Assembly (NCBI RefSeq): GCF_021044565.1
Contig: NZ_CP087997.1
Location: 1,054,001 to 1,118,000 of the forward strand
Length of the DNA: 64,000 nucleotides
From: Subtercola endophyticus
GTDB taxonomy: Bacteria; Actinomycetota; Actinomycetes; Actinomycetales; Microbacteriaceae
Direction: 5' to 3'
Below the pieces are notes generated by a model, which saw nothing but the letters and a program-made list of their open reading frames with translations, had not been told where the DNA came from and did no database searches. Positions 24,486 to 33,151 of this stretch are shown here, piece after piece (within the stretch, counting starts at the first letter, position 1; every line of letters begins with the position of its first letter). A program made the position numbers and the translations under genes.

Positions 24486-25745
24486 TCAGTGGCACTGACC
24501 TGCCACGGAGATCTGGTCGTCGGTGGGGCGCCCGTAAGCCTCGATGCCCGAGCCGGGCACGTCGAACCCGTAGCTGATCGACCAGGCGGTCGCCCAGGTT
24601 TCGTCATTGCGACTGAAGCTCGGCCCCGAGTACTGCGGCCAGCAGCGGTACATCTGACTGTGGCCAACCTCGTGAGTGACGAGCGCCCGAGCATCCGGGC
24701 CGTCGTTCCAGGCTTCTTCGACGGAGTAGTTCAGACTGATGATCGCGTAGGTATACTCGACGCTGCCAGGGCCATTGCTGCCGTTGGTGTCCCAGGTCTG
24801 GGTGGTGCCCGACAGCCAGTCTTCGCCATACCCCGCCACTTCAGGCGCCCAGACGAACTCGAGGGCGACACCGTCGCTCAGCGAACGGGCGTAGCTCTCG
24901 ATTTCGTTGCGCACCGACCACGCCGGGTCGTTCAGATGGGCCTGGTTCGTGGCCTGCGAGTCGCGCACGCGCGCCTCGGCGTCGACCATCGAGGTGAGAA
25001 AGGTTCCGTCGCGAGACGCACTCATACTCGGATTCTGCGCCTCATCGATCAGCTCGGTGAGGGGTGCTTGAATGGAGCGGTTCGACAGCGGGCTATCGGT
25101 AATGGTGGCGTTGGCGTGTGCAGCCAGCGCCGCGAAGTAGGCGGCTTCTGCTGAGGCGAGGGTGCGGCCGGCGTCGGCAGTCTGGGCGGCTGCCGTTCTG
25201 AGATCGGCGGCGGCTCGTTCTGCGGCGGCAGCCTGCGACTCGAGGTGCTCGGCGTCGGAGGTCAGCTGCCACGGCCAGCGGTAACCGGCGGTTTCACCGG
25301 CGGGCTCGTTCGGAGTAGTCGTGGCAGGCGGGTCTGCGGGTGCGGCCTTGGCCAGAGCATCCATCGCCGACAGTGCTGCGCCCAGCGGTGCGGCCTCGGC
25401 GAGTGCATCGGCTGCAAAATCGGAGCTTTCCACAACGGAATGGATGCGCGTGGTGACGCCTTGCACAGCGCTCAGCCGGGCGTTGAACGCGTGGGCTGCG
25501 TCGATCTGTGCCTGGAGTTGCGTCTGCACACTGGTCGCTGCCGCAGTCTCGCGGCTCTGGGCCGACGCATTCCACGCCCAGTACCCGCCACCGAGGCCGG
25601 CGGCCAGCACGACTGCAATTGCCCCGATGATGATTCGCCGGCGCAGCCGTGGGTGACGTTTTTTCTCGGTGGTGGTCGCCGTCGGGGCCGCTGTCACTTC
25701 GTCGGCGTCGTCGTCGTTCACTGCTGGGCCTGGTTCATCGTTCAT
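24486..25745 (-). CDS. Membrane-anchored putative zinc metallopeptidase (HEVGH motif)
   Basis: 419 residues. A charged cytoplasmic tail (~1-36), one transmembrane helix (~38-58), an Ala-rich, probably helical stalk (~60-230), and a C-terminal globular domain. That domain ends with THEVGHSQMYRC (His358, Glu359, His362) followed 20 residues later by NDETWATAW (Glu382), the arrangement of a gluzincin-like active site. Only two Cys (368, 418) are present and could form a disulfide outside the cell. No known family is recognised. The ATG lies just 4 nt after the 3' end of a tRNA gene on the same strand, leaving no room for a ribosome binding site outside the tRNA; a GTG eight codons in is an alternative start. 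Confidence 0.75.
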   Translation of the reverse strand: MNDEPGPAVNDDDADEVTAAPTATTTEKKRHPRLRRRIIIGAIAVVLAAGLGGGYWAWNASAQSRETAAATSVQTQLQAQIDAAHAFNARLSAVQGVTTRIHSVVESSDFAADALAEAAPLGAALSAMDALAKAAPADPPATTTPNEPAGETAGYRWPWQLTSDAEHLESQAAAAERAAADLRTAAAQTADAGRTLASAEAAYFAALAAHANATITDSPLSNRSIQAPLTELIDEAQNPSMSASRDGTFLTSMVDAEARVRDSQATNQAHLNDPAWSVRNEIESYARSLSDGVALEFVWAPEVAGYGEDWLSGTTQTWDTNGSNGPGSVEYTYAIISLNYSVEEAWNDGPDARALVTHEVGHSQMYRCWPQYSGPSFSRNDETWATAWSISYGFDVPGSGIEAYGRPTDDQISVAGQCH

Positions 25746-25749
25746 CAGG

Positions 25750-25823
25750 TGGGGCGTGCGGGACTTGAACCCGCGACCGACGGATTATGAGTCCGCTGCT
25801 CTAACCAGCTGAGCTAACGCCCC
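25750..25823 (-). tRNA. tRNA with CAT anticodon (elongator Met or Ile2)
   Basis: 74 nt, full cloverleaf on the minus strand: acceptor GGGGCGT/ACGCCCC, D-arm GCTC-AGCTGGTTAGA-GC, anticodon loop CTCATAA, T-arm GCGGG-TTCAAGT-CCCGC, discriminator A, no encoded CCA. The GGTCGC variable/T-arm junction with TTCAAGT resembles Ile2 tRNAs whose C34 becomes lysidine, but elongator Met cannot be excluded. Confidence 0.93.
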
Positions 25824-25944
25824 TGAGCGCCGCTTCGCACCGGGCTGAAGAGGCTGCACGTCCACGATACAGGCTCGCACTGGGTGCTGTGTCGCAGGAG
25901 CGGGTGTCGCGTCGCGCCGCATTCGACAAAACGTCAGGTTCGAA

Positions 25945-25973
25945 TTGACGTGGTGGCGCTGGCAAGCTAGCGT
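25945..25973 (+). promoter_or_regulatory. Sigma-70-type promoter for the hydrolase at 26082
   Basis: TTGACG (25945-25950) and TAGCGT (25968-25973) are separated by exactly 17 nt, the best -35/-10 pair I found by eye. Transcription from about 25980 would leave a ~100-nt 5' UTR ahead of the ATG. The rest of the 258-bp gap to the tRNA shows nothing recognisable. Confidence 0.55.
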
Positions 25974-26081
25974 ATCGATGGCCGCGAATCGCAGGGCGCG
26001 GTCTTAGGGGATGCTTCGAACATCGGCGGTCGACGCCTGCGCGCGTCGGCACGCCCTCACTATCTTCGATGAGGCGTTTTC

Positions 26082-27035
26082 ATGACCTACCTGACCTATG
26101 ACATTCCCGTCGCCGGCGGCCCGCTGCGTGTGGGGGAGTGGCGGCCCGAGAACACCACCGAGTCGGCAGGGGATGCTCCGGTCATCCTTGCTCTGCACGG
26201 AATGACGGGCTCGCACCTCTCGTGGCAGTTTCTCGCGGCCGAGTTTGCCGAGGCGCGCATCATCGCACCCGATCTGCGGGGCCGCGGGCTCAGCGCCGAG
26301 CTTGCCGAGCCCTATGGAATCGCGCAGCACGTCGCCGATGTGAGAGCCATCGTCGAAGCCCTTCGGCTCGACTCCGGCGACCATCGGCGTGATCTAGTGA
26401 TCGTCGGGCACTCGCTCGGTGCATTCGTGGGCCTTTCGGTGTTGCGCGCCATGCCGTCGGTCTTCAGCCGCGCGTTTTTCGCCGACGGTGGTCTGCCGCT
26501 CACCGTTCCCCTGAACATCGATGACGTCGATCTGGTCGAGGCCGTGCTCGGTCTTGCCGTCGCCAGACGCACGGAACTGACGTTCACGAGCAAAGCCCTC
26601 TACCGCAAGTTCTGGCGCCTGCACCCCGGTCTCGCCGCCGCCTGGAGTGAAAGGCTCGGTCTGATGGCCGACTACGACCTCGTCGAGATCTTGGCGGCCG
26701 ACGGCAGTCTGCGGTACCGGCCGGTTTCACGCAGGGAAGCCATCGAAGCCGACGCGCGCGAGCTGTACGGCAGCCACGCGATTCGAGAGCTGTTGACGGG
26801 GTTCGGCGAGGGCGGGGCGGATGCACCGACGATCAGCGTGCTCACCGCGCCACGCGGACTGCTCAACGAGGCGCCCGGCGTGTACAGCGAGTCCGAGCTG
26901 GCGGGGTGGAAGAGCGAATTCCCCTTCATCACGTTCGTCGAAGTGCCGAATGTGAACCATTACAGCCTCGTACTGGCCGCCAAGGGTGCGTCGGCTATCG
27001 CCGCCGAACTACGACGAGCGCTCGCTTGCGTCTAG
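26082..27035 (+). CDS. Alpha/beta hydrolase
   Basis: 317 residues. The fold is marked by the oxyanion segment LALHGMTGSHLSWQFLA, the strand-helix turn IIAPDLRGRGLSAEL, the nucleophile elbow VIVGHSLGAFVGL (Ser) and a terminal VPNVNHYSLVLA (His). No signal peptide, so cytoplasmic. ATG 26082 has GAGG 8 nt upstream. Enzymes of this class include esterases, haloalkane dehalogenases and C-C hydrolases; the substrate cannot be told. It stands alone between a tRNA and a convergent lipoprotein gene. Confidence 0.88.
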   Translation: MTYLTYDIPVAGGPLRVGEWRPENTTESAGDAPVILALHGMTGSHLSWQFLAAEFAEARIIAPDLRGRGLSAELAEPYGIAQHVADVRAIVEALRLDSGDHRRDLVIVGHSLGAFVGLSVLRAMPSVFSRAFFADGGLPLTVPLNIDDVDLVEAVLGLAVARRTELTFTSKALYRKFWRLHPGLAAAWSERLGLMADYDLVEILAADGSLRYRPVSRREAIEADARELYGSHAIRELLTGFGEGGADAPTISVLTAPRGLLNEAPGVYSESELAGWKSEFPFITFVEVPNVNHYSLVLAAKGASAIAAELRRALACV

Positions 27036-27095
27036 GGCCCTGCGTCTGAGCCCCTGCGTCTGGGGCACCCGGGTCTGGGGCCCGTGAGTCTGGCG

Positions 27096-27746
27096 TCAGC
27101 GGGCGGCTCCGGCCAGCGATCCGGTGGTCTTGCCGTTCGGGTCGCCCACGACACAGCTGACGGTGCGGTCACCGCTCGACCACGATTCTTGGGTCGGCGT
27201 GTACTCCGTGAAGTCGAGAGCCGAGTCGGCGTAGGCGATTCCCACGAACGAGTCGAACTGCGCCTGACAGCCTGCCTTCGCGGCGTCGCTCACCACCGAG
27301 TCACCGGGAAAGACATCACCCGTGAGGTCGAAGTCGTAGAACACTTCGAGGTCATGGGGAGCCGCGCAGTCGACGGTCGGCACATCGGTGACTTCACCGA
27401 CCGATGTGCCGTTCACGCAGTCTCCGACGGTGAGCGAGAACACATCTTGTGTCTGCGGTGAGCTCTCTGCGCTGGAGCCGGTGTCGGAAACGTCGCCAGC
27501 GGCCGACGAATGTGAGGATGCCGACGAGTGCGAGGTGGTCGACGATGACGTCGAGCCGGATGCAGACGCCGAGGTCGAGGTCGATGCAGGCTGCGCCGGC
27601 TGAGCCGAGTTCGCTGAGCCCGAGCATGCGGTCAGGCTCAAGGCGCCGGCACACACGACGGCGGCGAACACGATGCCCATCACTGATCGAGCGGAGGCGG
27701 ATCGAGCGGAGGCGGATCGTGCACGGGGGCGGTGAGGTCGAGACAT
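27096..27746 (-). CDS. Lipoprotein with septum-formation-like (PF13845-type) domain
   Basis: 216 residues. An Arg/Ser-rich N-terminus is followed by a hydrophobic stretch and the lipobox LTAC (lipid Cys41). The next ~55 residues are a Ser/Thr/Ala-rich spacer. The C-terminal domain begins VFSLTVGDCVNG and contains VDCAAPHDLEVFYDF and AGCQAQFDSFVG, with four Cys, as in actinobacterial septum-formation lipoproteins. The long basic N-terminus contains two copies of a 15-bp repeat (SASAR-type); ATG at 27680 would give a more ordinary signal peptide. Confidence 0.8.
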   Translation of the reverse strand: MSRPHRPRARSASARSASARSVMGIVFAAVVCAGALSLTACSGSANSAQPAQPASTSTSASASGSTSSSTTSHSSASSHSSAAGDVSDTGSSAESSPQTQDVFSLTVGDCVNGTSVGEVTDVPTVDCAAPHDLEVFYDFDLTGDVFPGDSVVSDAAKAGCQAQFDSFVGIAYADSALDFTEYTPTQESWSSGDRTVSCVVGDPNGKTTGSLAGAAR

Positions 27747-27831
27747 GAGAATGCTCCAATCGAGTCGAGGCGAAGCTGAACGAGTCTCAGTTTACATAAC
27801 TGAGCATCATTCAGGCATCGACTACCCTCGA

Positions 27832-28398
27832 TCAGACCTGCATCAAAGCGGGGCGCCGGCCGCGGCGCGGCCGCTTGGTGGACGGCCCGGTCGGGGCAGG
27901 CGGGCGCAGCACGACTTGGTCGAGCCAGGCCAGTGCAGATTCGGCGAGCATCCGCTCTGCCTGCCCGCGAAGCGAACCCGGGTCGCGCCCCTCGTCGTTG
28001 AAGACGGGGGTCTCGTCGACGATGCTGCGCCAGTTCTGCCGATACGACTCGACAAGGCCCGCGACGTCGCCGTGAGGCAGCGACGACACGATCAGCACGT
28101 GATCGACCATCTCGTGCCAGCTTGCGCGAGCCGCACCCGTGGTCGGCTCGGCTGTCGTGAGCCAACGCTCGGCCTCCGCCCGGCCATCCGTCGTCAATTC
28201 GTAGAGTGGAAGGCCGTCGCGAGTGAGCTCGGCCGCCTCGACGAGGCCCGAAGTGCGAAGACGGGCGAGGGTCGAGTAGATCTGGCCGACGTTGATCTCG
28301 CCGATGCGTTCGCTGCGGGTTTCGATCTCCGTGTGCACCTGCAGACCGTAGGCCGCACCGAGTGTCAAGACCCCCAGGATGCTCGCACGAACCGACAC
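27832..28398 (-). CDS. PadR family transcriptional regulator
   Basis: 188 residues from GTG 28398, chosen because GGAGG lies 7 nt upstream and the protein then begins exactly at the PadR start (VSVRASILGVLTLG). The winged helix spans ~5-80 (AYGLQVHTEIETR, NVGQIYSTLARLRTSGLVEAAEL, PLYELTTDGRAEAERWL); the C-terminal Vir-type dimerisation domain follows, with a basic tail. No obvious target gene adjoins except the divergent DUF3145 gene and the downstream lipoprotein. Autoregulation is likely for the family. Confidence 0.9.
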   Translation of the reverse strand: MSVRASILGVLTLGAAYGLQVHTEIETRSERIGEINVGQIYSTLARLRTSGLVEAAELTRDGLPLYELTTDGRAEAERWLTTAEPTTGAARASWHEMVDHVLIVSSLPHGDVAGLVESYRQNWRSIVDETPVFNDEGRDPGSLRGQAERMLAESALAWLDQVVLRPPAPTGPSTKRPRRGRRPALMQV

Positions 28399-28427
28399 AG
28401 ACGAGCCTCCTTCACGTAGCACCTCTG

Positions 28428-28433
28428 AGTATA
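28428..28433 (-). promoter_or_regulatory. Predicted -10 element of the padR-like gene
   Basis: TATACT on the minus strand lies about 30 nt before the GTG and inside an imperfect dyad (CTCTG at 28423-28427, CAGAG at 28441-28445) that could be an operator. No clear -35. The remaining ~190 bp to DUF3145 hold no other feature I can support. Confidence 0.35.
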
Positions 28434-28620
28434 CGAAGAGCAGAGTTACAGCCTTGTGATTTACCCGTCGCGCCGTCATACTGGGGAGGTCGGCAGGTGT
28501 CGACTTGAAGCAGAACACACAACCGAAAAAGCACGGCACGCGCCATGAGCGAGCATCCGGAGGGTGCACATCCATTCATAGGTCGTTGGGGAAGACGTAC
28601 CTCACGAATGGAGAAAACAC

Positions 28621-29124
28621 ATGGTCGCATCAGTCGCACGCGGAGTGGTCTACATCCACTCCGCCCCTCGCGCGCTCTGCCCCCACGTCGAGTGGGCCGC
28701 AGGTCGCGCTATTGGTCGTGCCGTGAACTTCGACTGGATCGAGCAGCCCGTGCTGCGCGGGTCACAGCGCTCCGAGTTCTACTGGGAAGGCGCGGCGGGC
28801 ACCGGGGCGGCCATCGCGTCGGCTCTGCGCGGCTGGGAACACCTGCGTTACGAGGTGACCGAAGACCCCGCACCCGGGCGTGACGGCGGTCGATGGATGC
28901 ACACTCCAGACCTCGGCATCTACTATGCCCAGACCGACAGCGCCGGCAACACCGTCATCCCCGAAGACCGCATTCGCGCCGCGATGGACGAAGCGGGCAC
29001 CAACGCCCTCGAATTGCACCGAGAGCTGCGCCTCGCCCTCGGGCAGGCCTGGGACGACGAACTCGAGCCCTTCCGCTACGCCAGCGACTTCGCCCCCGTG
29101 GTCTGGCTGCACTCCGTCGGCTAA
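28621..29124 (+). CDS. DUF3145 domain protein
   Basis: 167 residues. The whole protein matches the actinobacterial DUF3145 family: GVVYIHSAPRALCPHVEWA at the start, WIEQPVLRGSQRSEFYWEG, HTPDLGIYYAQTDSAGN and the FAPVVWLHSVG end. The family is found widely near fatty acid synthesis genes in actinobacteria, as here, but its function is unknown. ATG 28621 has GGAG 8 nt upstream. Cytoplasmic, no membrane segments. Convergent with fabF. Confidence 0.92.
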   Translation: MVASVARGVVYIHSAPRALCPHVEWAAGRAIGRAVNFDWIEQPVLRGSQRSEFYWEGAAGTGAAIASALRGWEHLRYEVTEDPAPGRDGGRWMHTPDLGIYYAQTDSAGNTVIPEDRIRAAMDEAGTNALELHRELRLALGQAWDDELEPFRYASDFAPVVWLHSVG

Positions 29125-29242
29125 CCCGCAGTGTCGGCTGACCACCCGGCGTCGGCTGACCACCTCTTCGCCGTAGTGAGGCGGTTAGCGTCGTTCTGAG
29201 GTCGTTACAACCGCCTCAACTCCGTCGCAACGGCCTCAACTT

Positions 29243-29295
29243 CGCCGCCGCGCCCTCACGTGACTTCAGAGTTTCGCCGCGAGGGCGCGGCGGCG
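29243..29295. terminator. Bidirectional hairpin between DUF3145 and fabF
   Basis: CGCCGCCGCGCCCTC (29243-29257) pairs perfectly over 15 bp with 29281-29295 around a 23-nt loop. It lies between two convergent stops. A second, weaker dyad (GTGAGGCGG / CCGCCTCA) and a direct repeat of GTCGGCTGACCACC are nearby. Confidence 0.6.
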
Positions 29296-29302
29296 CCGCA
29301 CC

Positions 29303-30538
29303 CTACAGGGTCTTGAAGGCCGCGACGGCGTTGTGACCACCGAAGCCGAACGAGTTGCTGATGGCGAGCAAGTCGCCGTCGGGCAGCGCCCGCGGTTGCG
29401 TCACGACGTCGAGGTGAATCTCGGGGTCTTGTTCGGTGAGGTTGATAGTCGGGGGAGCGACGCGCTCGAACAGGCTCTTGATGACGAACACCGCTTCGAT
29501 GGCGCCCGCACCGCCGAGCAGGTGGCCGGTCGACGCCTTCGTGGCCGACACGGGGATGCCCTCGACGGCGTCGCCGAAGACGCGGCGCAGAGCGTTGTAT
29601 TCCGCGATGTCACCCACGGGGGTGGAGGTGGCGTGCGCGTTGATGTGAGCGACGTCGGCCACCGAGTAGCCGGCGTTGGTGATGGTCGTGAGCATGGCCC
29701 GGGCGGCGCCGGAACCCTCGGGGTCGGGTGCGGTGATGTGATAGGCGTCGCTCGTGACCGCCCCGCCGAGCAATTCGGCGTAGATACGCGCGCCGCGAGC
29801 GATGGCGTGTTCGTAGGTCTCGAGCACGACTGCCGCACCGCCTTCGCTGAGCACGAACCCGTCCCGGGAAACGTCGTACGGGCGCGACGCGGTCGCCGGC
29901 TCGTCATTGCGCTTCGAGAGAGCCTGCATGGCCGCAAACGACGCGATCGGCAGGGGGTGGATGCACGCCTCAGAGCCGCCCGCCACGATCACATCGGCGA
30001 GGCCCGCCTGCAGGTGGTCGAACGCATTGGCGATCGACTCGGTGCTCGACGCGCAGGCCGACACGTCGGTGCGGCTGAAGGCCCGGGCACCGAGATCCAT
30101 GCTGATGGCGGCCGCGCCGCCGTTGGGCATGAGCATGGGAACGGTCATCGGCAGCACACGGCGTGGCCCGCGTTCGCGCAGGGTGTCCCAGGCGTCGAGA
30201 AGCGTCCATAGACCGCCGATTCCGGTGGCCCAGTCGACGCCGAGGCGCTCGGGCTCGACCTCCGGTGCGCCCGCGTCGGCCCAGGCTTCGCGCGCGGCGG
30301 TAAGAGCGAACTGGCTGTTCGGGTCGAGCCGCTTCGTCTCCTGCCGAGTGAGCACCTCGGCTGACGGCACGAGGGCTTGACCGGCGAAAGTGATGGGGAT
30401 CTGCCACTTCTCGACCCATTCCGCCTCGATCGTGCTCGCCCCCGACTTTCCGGCGAGCAGAGCCTGCCAGCTGTCTTCGGCGTTTCCGCCGAGGGGGGAG
30501 GTTACGCCGATGCCGGTGACAACGATTCGTTTGGTCAT
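29303..30538 (-). CDS. fabF: 3-oxoacyl-ACP synthase II
   Basis: 411 residues. Elongating beta-ketoacyl-ACP synthase of the type II fatty acid pathway. The thiolase fold has DVSACASSTESIANAF (Cys162), NAHATSTPVGD and KASTGHLLGGAGA (the two catalytic His and Lys). It is the last gene of the fabD-fabH-acpP-fabF unit, 161 nt after acpP. Confidence 0.96.
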   Translation of the reverse strand: MTKRIVVTGIGVTSPLGGNAEDSWQALLAGKSGASTIEAEWVEKWQIPITFAGQALVPSAEVLTRQETKRLDPNSQFALTAAREAWADAGAPEVEPERLGVDWATGIGGLWTLLDAWDTLRERGPRRVLPMTVPMLMPNGGAAAISMDLGARAFSRTDVSACASSTESIANAFDHLQAGLADVIVAGGSEACIHPLPIASFAAMQALSKRNDEPATASRPYDVSRDGFVLSEGGAAVVLETYEHAIARGARIYAELLGGAVTSDAYHITAPDPEGSGAARAMLTTITNAGYSVADVAHINAHATSTPVGDIAEYNALRRVFGDAVEGIPVSATKASTGHLLGGAGAIEAVFVIKSLFERVAPPTINLTEQDPEIHLDVVTQPRALPDGDLLAISNSFGFGGHNAVAAFKTL

Positions 30539-30646
30539 GAGAAGAGCTTTCTGTGGATCAAATGAACTGCGCCGAGTGGTGCGAGCGCATCACGAAAAGA
30601 CCGGAGCTGTCGAAAAGACGAAGCCCCGGTCATCCGCATTACTGCA

Positions 30647-30669
30647 GGCCGACCTGAAGTCGGTCGGCC
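30647..30669 (-). promoter_or_regulatory. Hairpin in the acpP-fabF spacer
   Basis: GGCCGACC (30647-30654) and GGTCGGCC (30662-30669) form a perfect 8-bp stem with a 7-nt loop right after acpP. It could reduce readthrough or stabilise the acpP message, which must be far more abundant than the fab mRNAs. Inference. Confidence 0.4.
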
Positions 30670-30699
30670 CTGAAGTGGTGGTCAGCCCTGAAGAGGAGG

Positions 30700-30948
30700 T
30701 CAGGCCTGCGCGTTGGTGATGAAGGTCACCGCGTCGCCGACCGTCTTGAGGTTCTTGACCTCTTCGTCGGGAATCTTGACGTCGAACTTCTCTTCGGCGT
30801 TGACCACGATGGTCATCATCGAGATGGAGTCGATGTCGAGGTCATCGGTGAACGACTTGTCGGCCTCGACCGTATCGGCAGCGATACCGGTCTCGTCATT
30901 GATGAGCTCGGCGAGGCCGGCAAGAACTTCTTCGGTGGACAATGCCAT
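30700..30948 (-). CDS. acpP: Acyl carrier protein
   Basis: 82 residues, strongly acidic. Carries growing acyl chains on a phosphopantetheine arm attached to Ser41 in DLDIDSISMM. ATG 30948 begins MALSTEEVLAGLAELI as in actinobacterial ACPs, with GGAG a few bases upstream in the minus strand (CAAGGAGAAAA). Lies between fabH and fabF. Confidence 0.96.
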   Translation of the reverse strand: MALSTEEVLAGLAELINDETGIAADTVEADKSFTDDLDIDSISMMTIVVNAEEKFDVKIPDEEVKNLKTVGDAVTFITNAQA

Positions 30949-31036
30949 TTTTGTTTTCTCCTTGGGTTTTTGAGGCGACACTAAGCTTAGGTCAGGGGCG
31001 GCGACGCCGTTGTGCACGGCGCGACACGGCGGGCCG

Positions 31037-32041
31037 TTACGGCAGAACGACGACCTGCGCGCCGAACACCAGGCCGGCGCCGAAGCCGATCTGCAGCGAC
31101 AGGCCACCGGATGCCTCGGGGTGTTCTTCGAGCAGCCGGTGCGTAGCGAGCGGAATCGAGGCGGCCGAGGTGTTGCCGGTCGTGGCGATGTCCCGGCCGA
31201 TGAGCACGTTCTCGGGCAGTTTCAGTACCTTCGCGAACTCGTCGACGATGCGCATATTGGCCTGATGAGGAACGAAGGCAGTGAGATCGGCGGCGGTGAT
31301 GCCCGCAGCGTCGAGAGCCTGCTGAGCGACCTTCGCCATCTCCCAGACGGCCCAGCGATACACGGTCTGGCCCTCTTGCGACAGCGTCGGCCATTCGTTC
31401 TCGCCGTTGCGGTAGCCCACGTAGGTGCCGCTCATCTTGATGGTGCCCCACTTCGACCCGTCCGATCCGAGGATCGACTGCGAGATGCCGGCGAAATCGC
31501 TCGGCCCCACGACCGCCGCGCCGGCACCGTCGCCGAGCAGAAACGAAATGGAGCGTTCTGTCGGGTCGACGAAGTCTGAGAGCTTCTCGGCGCCGATCAC
31601 GAGCACGTACTCGGCGACTCCGGCGCGGATGAGCGAGTCGGCCTGCGCGATGCCGTACGCGTAGCCGGCGCACGCCGCCTCGATGTCGTACGCCGCTGCC
31701 GTACCGGCCCCGAGGTTCTCGGCGACAAGAGTGGAGATCGAGGGAGTGACGACGGGGTTGCTGATGGTCGCGACAATGACCGCGCCGATCTGAGACGGCT
31801 GGATGCCCGCTCGCTCGATCGCTTCGGCCCCCGCCGTGGTGGCGAGGTCGACGGCCGTGATCTCTTTCGACGCACGACGTCGTTCGATGATGCCGGTGCG
31901 CTTGCGAATCCACTCGTCGGAGGAGTCGATGGCCTCGATCAGCTCGTCGTTGCCGACCACGAGGTCGCCCCGCGCGGCACCGAACGCATAGATGCGGGTG
32001 AATTCGGGTCCGTGCGATTGCTGCAGTTCGGGGCGGGGCAT
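31037..32041 (-). CDS. fabH: 3-oxoacyl-ACP synthase III
   Basis: 334 residues. Starts fatty acid synthesis by condensing an acyl-CoA primer with malonyl-ACP; in Gram-positive bacteria with branched chains it accepts branched primers. The active Cys124 lies in EAACAGYAYG, His in VPHQANMRIVDEF and Asn in GNTSAASIPLA. SSDEWIRKRTGIIERR is the usual N-terminal signature. AGGA lies 6 nt before the ATG. Confidence 0.96.
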   Translation of the reverse strand: MPRPELQQSHGPEFTRIYAFGAARGDLVVGNDELIEAIDSSDEWIRKRTGIIERRRASKEITAVDLATTAGAEAIERAGIQPSQIGAVIVATISNPVVTPSISTLVAENLGAGTAAAYDIEAACAGYAYGIAQADSLIRAGVAEYVLVIGAEKLSDFVDPTERSISFLLGDGAGAAVVGPSDFAGISQSILGSDGSKWGTIKMSGTYVGYRNGENEWPTLSQEGQTVYRWAVWEMAKVAQQALDAAGITAADLTAFVPHQANMRIVDEFAKVLKLPENVLIGRDIATTGNTSAASIPLATHRLLEEHPEASGGLSLQIGFGAGLVFGAQVVVLP

Positions 32042-32128
32042 CTGGTTCCTAACGGGGCGGTCGGGCGTGATGAGCGGGTCAGCGGCGCGGGCGAGCGAGA
32101 GCAGGGCCTGCTGCGTGCGTGACCAGCG

Positions 32129-33043
32129 TCATGAGGTGAGCAGTTCGATGGCGTTCTGCAGGTCATCCGGAGTCTTGACGGCCACCGCCGGCACACCCTT
32201 CAGCCCACGCTTGGCGAGGCCGGTCAGAGCACCGGCAGGAGCGACTTCGATGATACCGGTGACCCCGGCGGCAGTGAACGCCTCCATGCAGCGGTCCCAG
32301 CGCACCGGAGACGAGACCTGGCCGACGAGCAGATCGACGAAGCTGTCGCCGGAGTCGACGACGCCGCCGTCACGATTGGTCCAGATAGGGAGGGTGGGGT
32401 CATGCGGCGTGAGCCCTTTGGCGACTTCGGTGAGTCGTTCGACCGCCGGTTGCATGTACTTCGTGTGAAAAGCGCCGGCCACCTGCAGCGGAATCACCCG
32501 GGCACCGCGCGGTGCAGCTTCTTTGAGTGCTTCGAGAGCAGTCAGCTCGCCGGCGACCACGATCTGGCCGCCGCCGTTGAAGTTGGCCGGGAACAGCCCG
32601 AGATCGTCGAGCACGGCGAGCAGTTCGGCTTCGTCGCCGCCCACGACCGCACTCATGCCGGTCGGCTGCAGTGCAGCCGCCGCTGCCATGGCGGCCCCGC
32701 GTTCGGTCACGAAGGTGACCGCGTCGACTTCCGTCAGAATTCCGGATGCCGCGGCAGCGGTGATCTCGCCGACCGAGTGCCCCGCGACACCGCCCACGCG
32801 CTTCTCGCGACCGTCTTCGAGCAGGGCGCGCAGCGTGATCAACCCGGCGGCGACGATGAGCGGCTGGGCGATCTTCGTATCGCGGATGGTATCGGCGTCA
32901 CTCGTGGTGCCGTGCTTCAGCAGATCGATTCCCGCGCAGTCTGAAATGGCCTCGAGGTGCTCGCGAAAACGCGGTTCGGCGACCCAAGGGTCGAGAAAGC
33001 CGGGGGTCTGAGAGCCCTGGCCTGGGCAGACGATCACGATCAT
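32129..33043 (-). CDS. fabD: Malonyl-CoA:ACP transacylase
   Basis: 304 residues. Transfers malonate from CoA to ACP. PGQGSQTPGFLDPW is the family start; the nucleophile is Ser90 in VAGHSVGEITAA and the catalytic His is in VAGAFHTKYMQP. First of the four fab genes, 108 nt after the PucR-type regulator. Confidence 0.95.
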   Translation of the reverse strand: MIVIVCPGQGSQTPGFLDPWVAEPRFREHLEAISDCAGIDLLKHGTTSDADTIRDTKIAQPLIVAAGLITLRALLEDGREKRVGGVAGHSVGEITAAAASGILTEVDAVTFVTERGAAMAAAAALQPTGMSAVVGGDEAELLAVLDDLGLFPANFNGGGQIVVAGELTALEALKEAAPRGARVIPLQVAGAFHTKYMQPAVERLTEVAKGLTPHDPTLPIWTNRDGGVVDSGDSFVDLLVGQVSSPVRWDRCMEAFTAAGVTGIIEVAPAGALTGLAKRGLKGVPAVAVKTPDDLQNAIELLTS

Positions 33044-33151
33044 TGGTTCAGTCTTTCAAGAGTCGAGAAGAAATCGGTGTCGTTTTCTGACGAACGTTCG
33101 CCGGAATCGTTGTATGTGTCGCACGCACACGTGCACACACACCCGGCCCGT

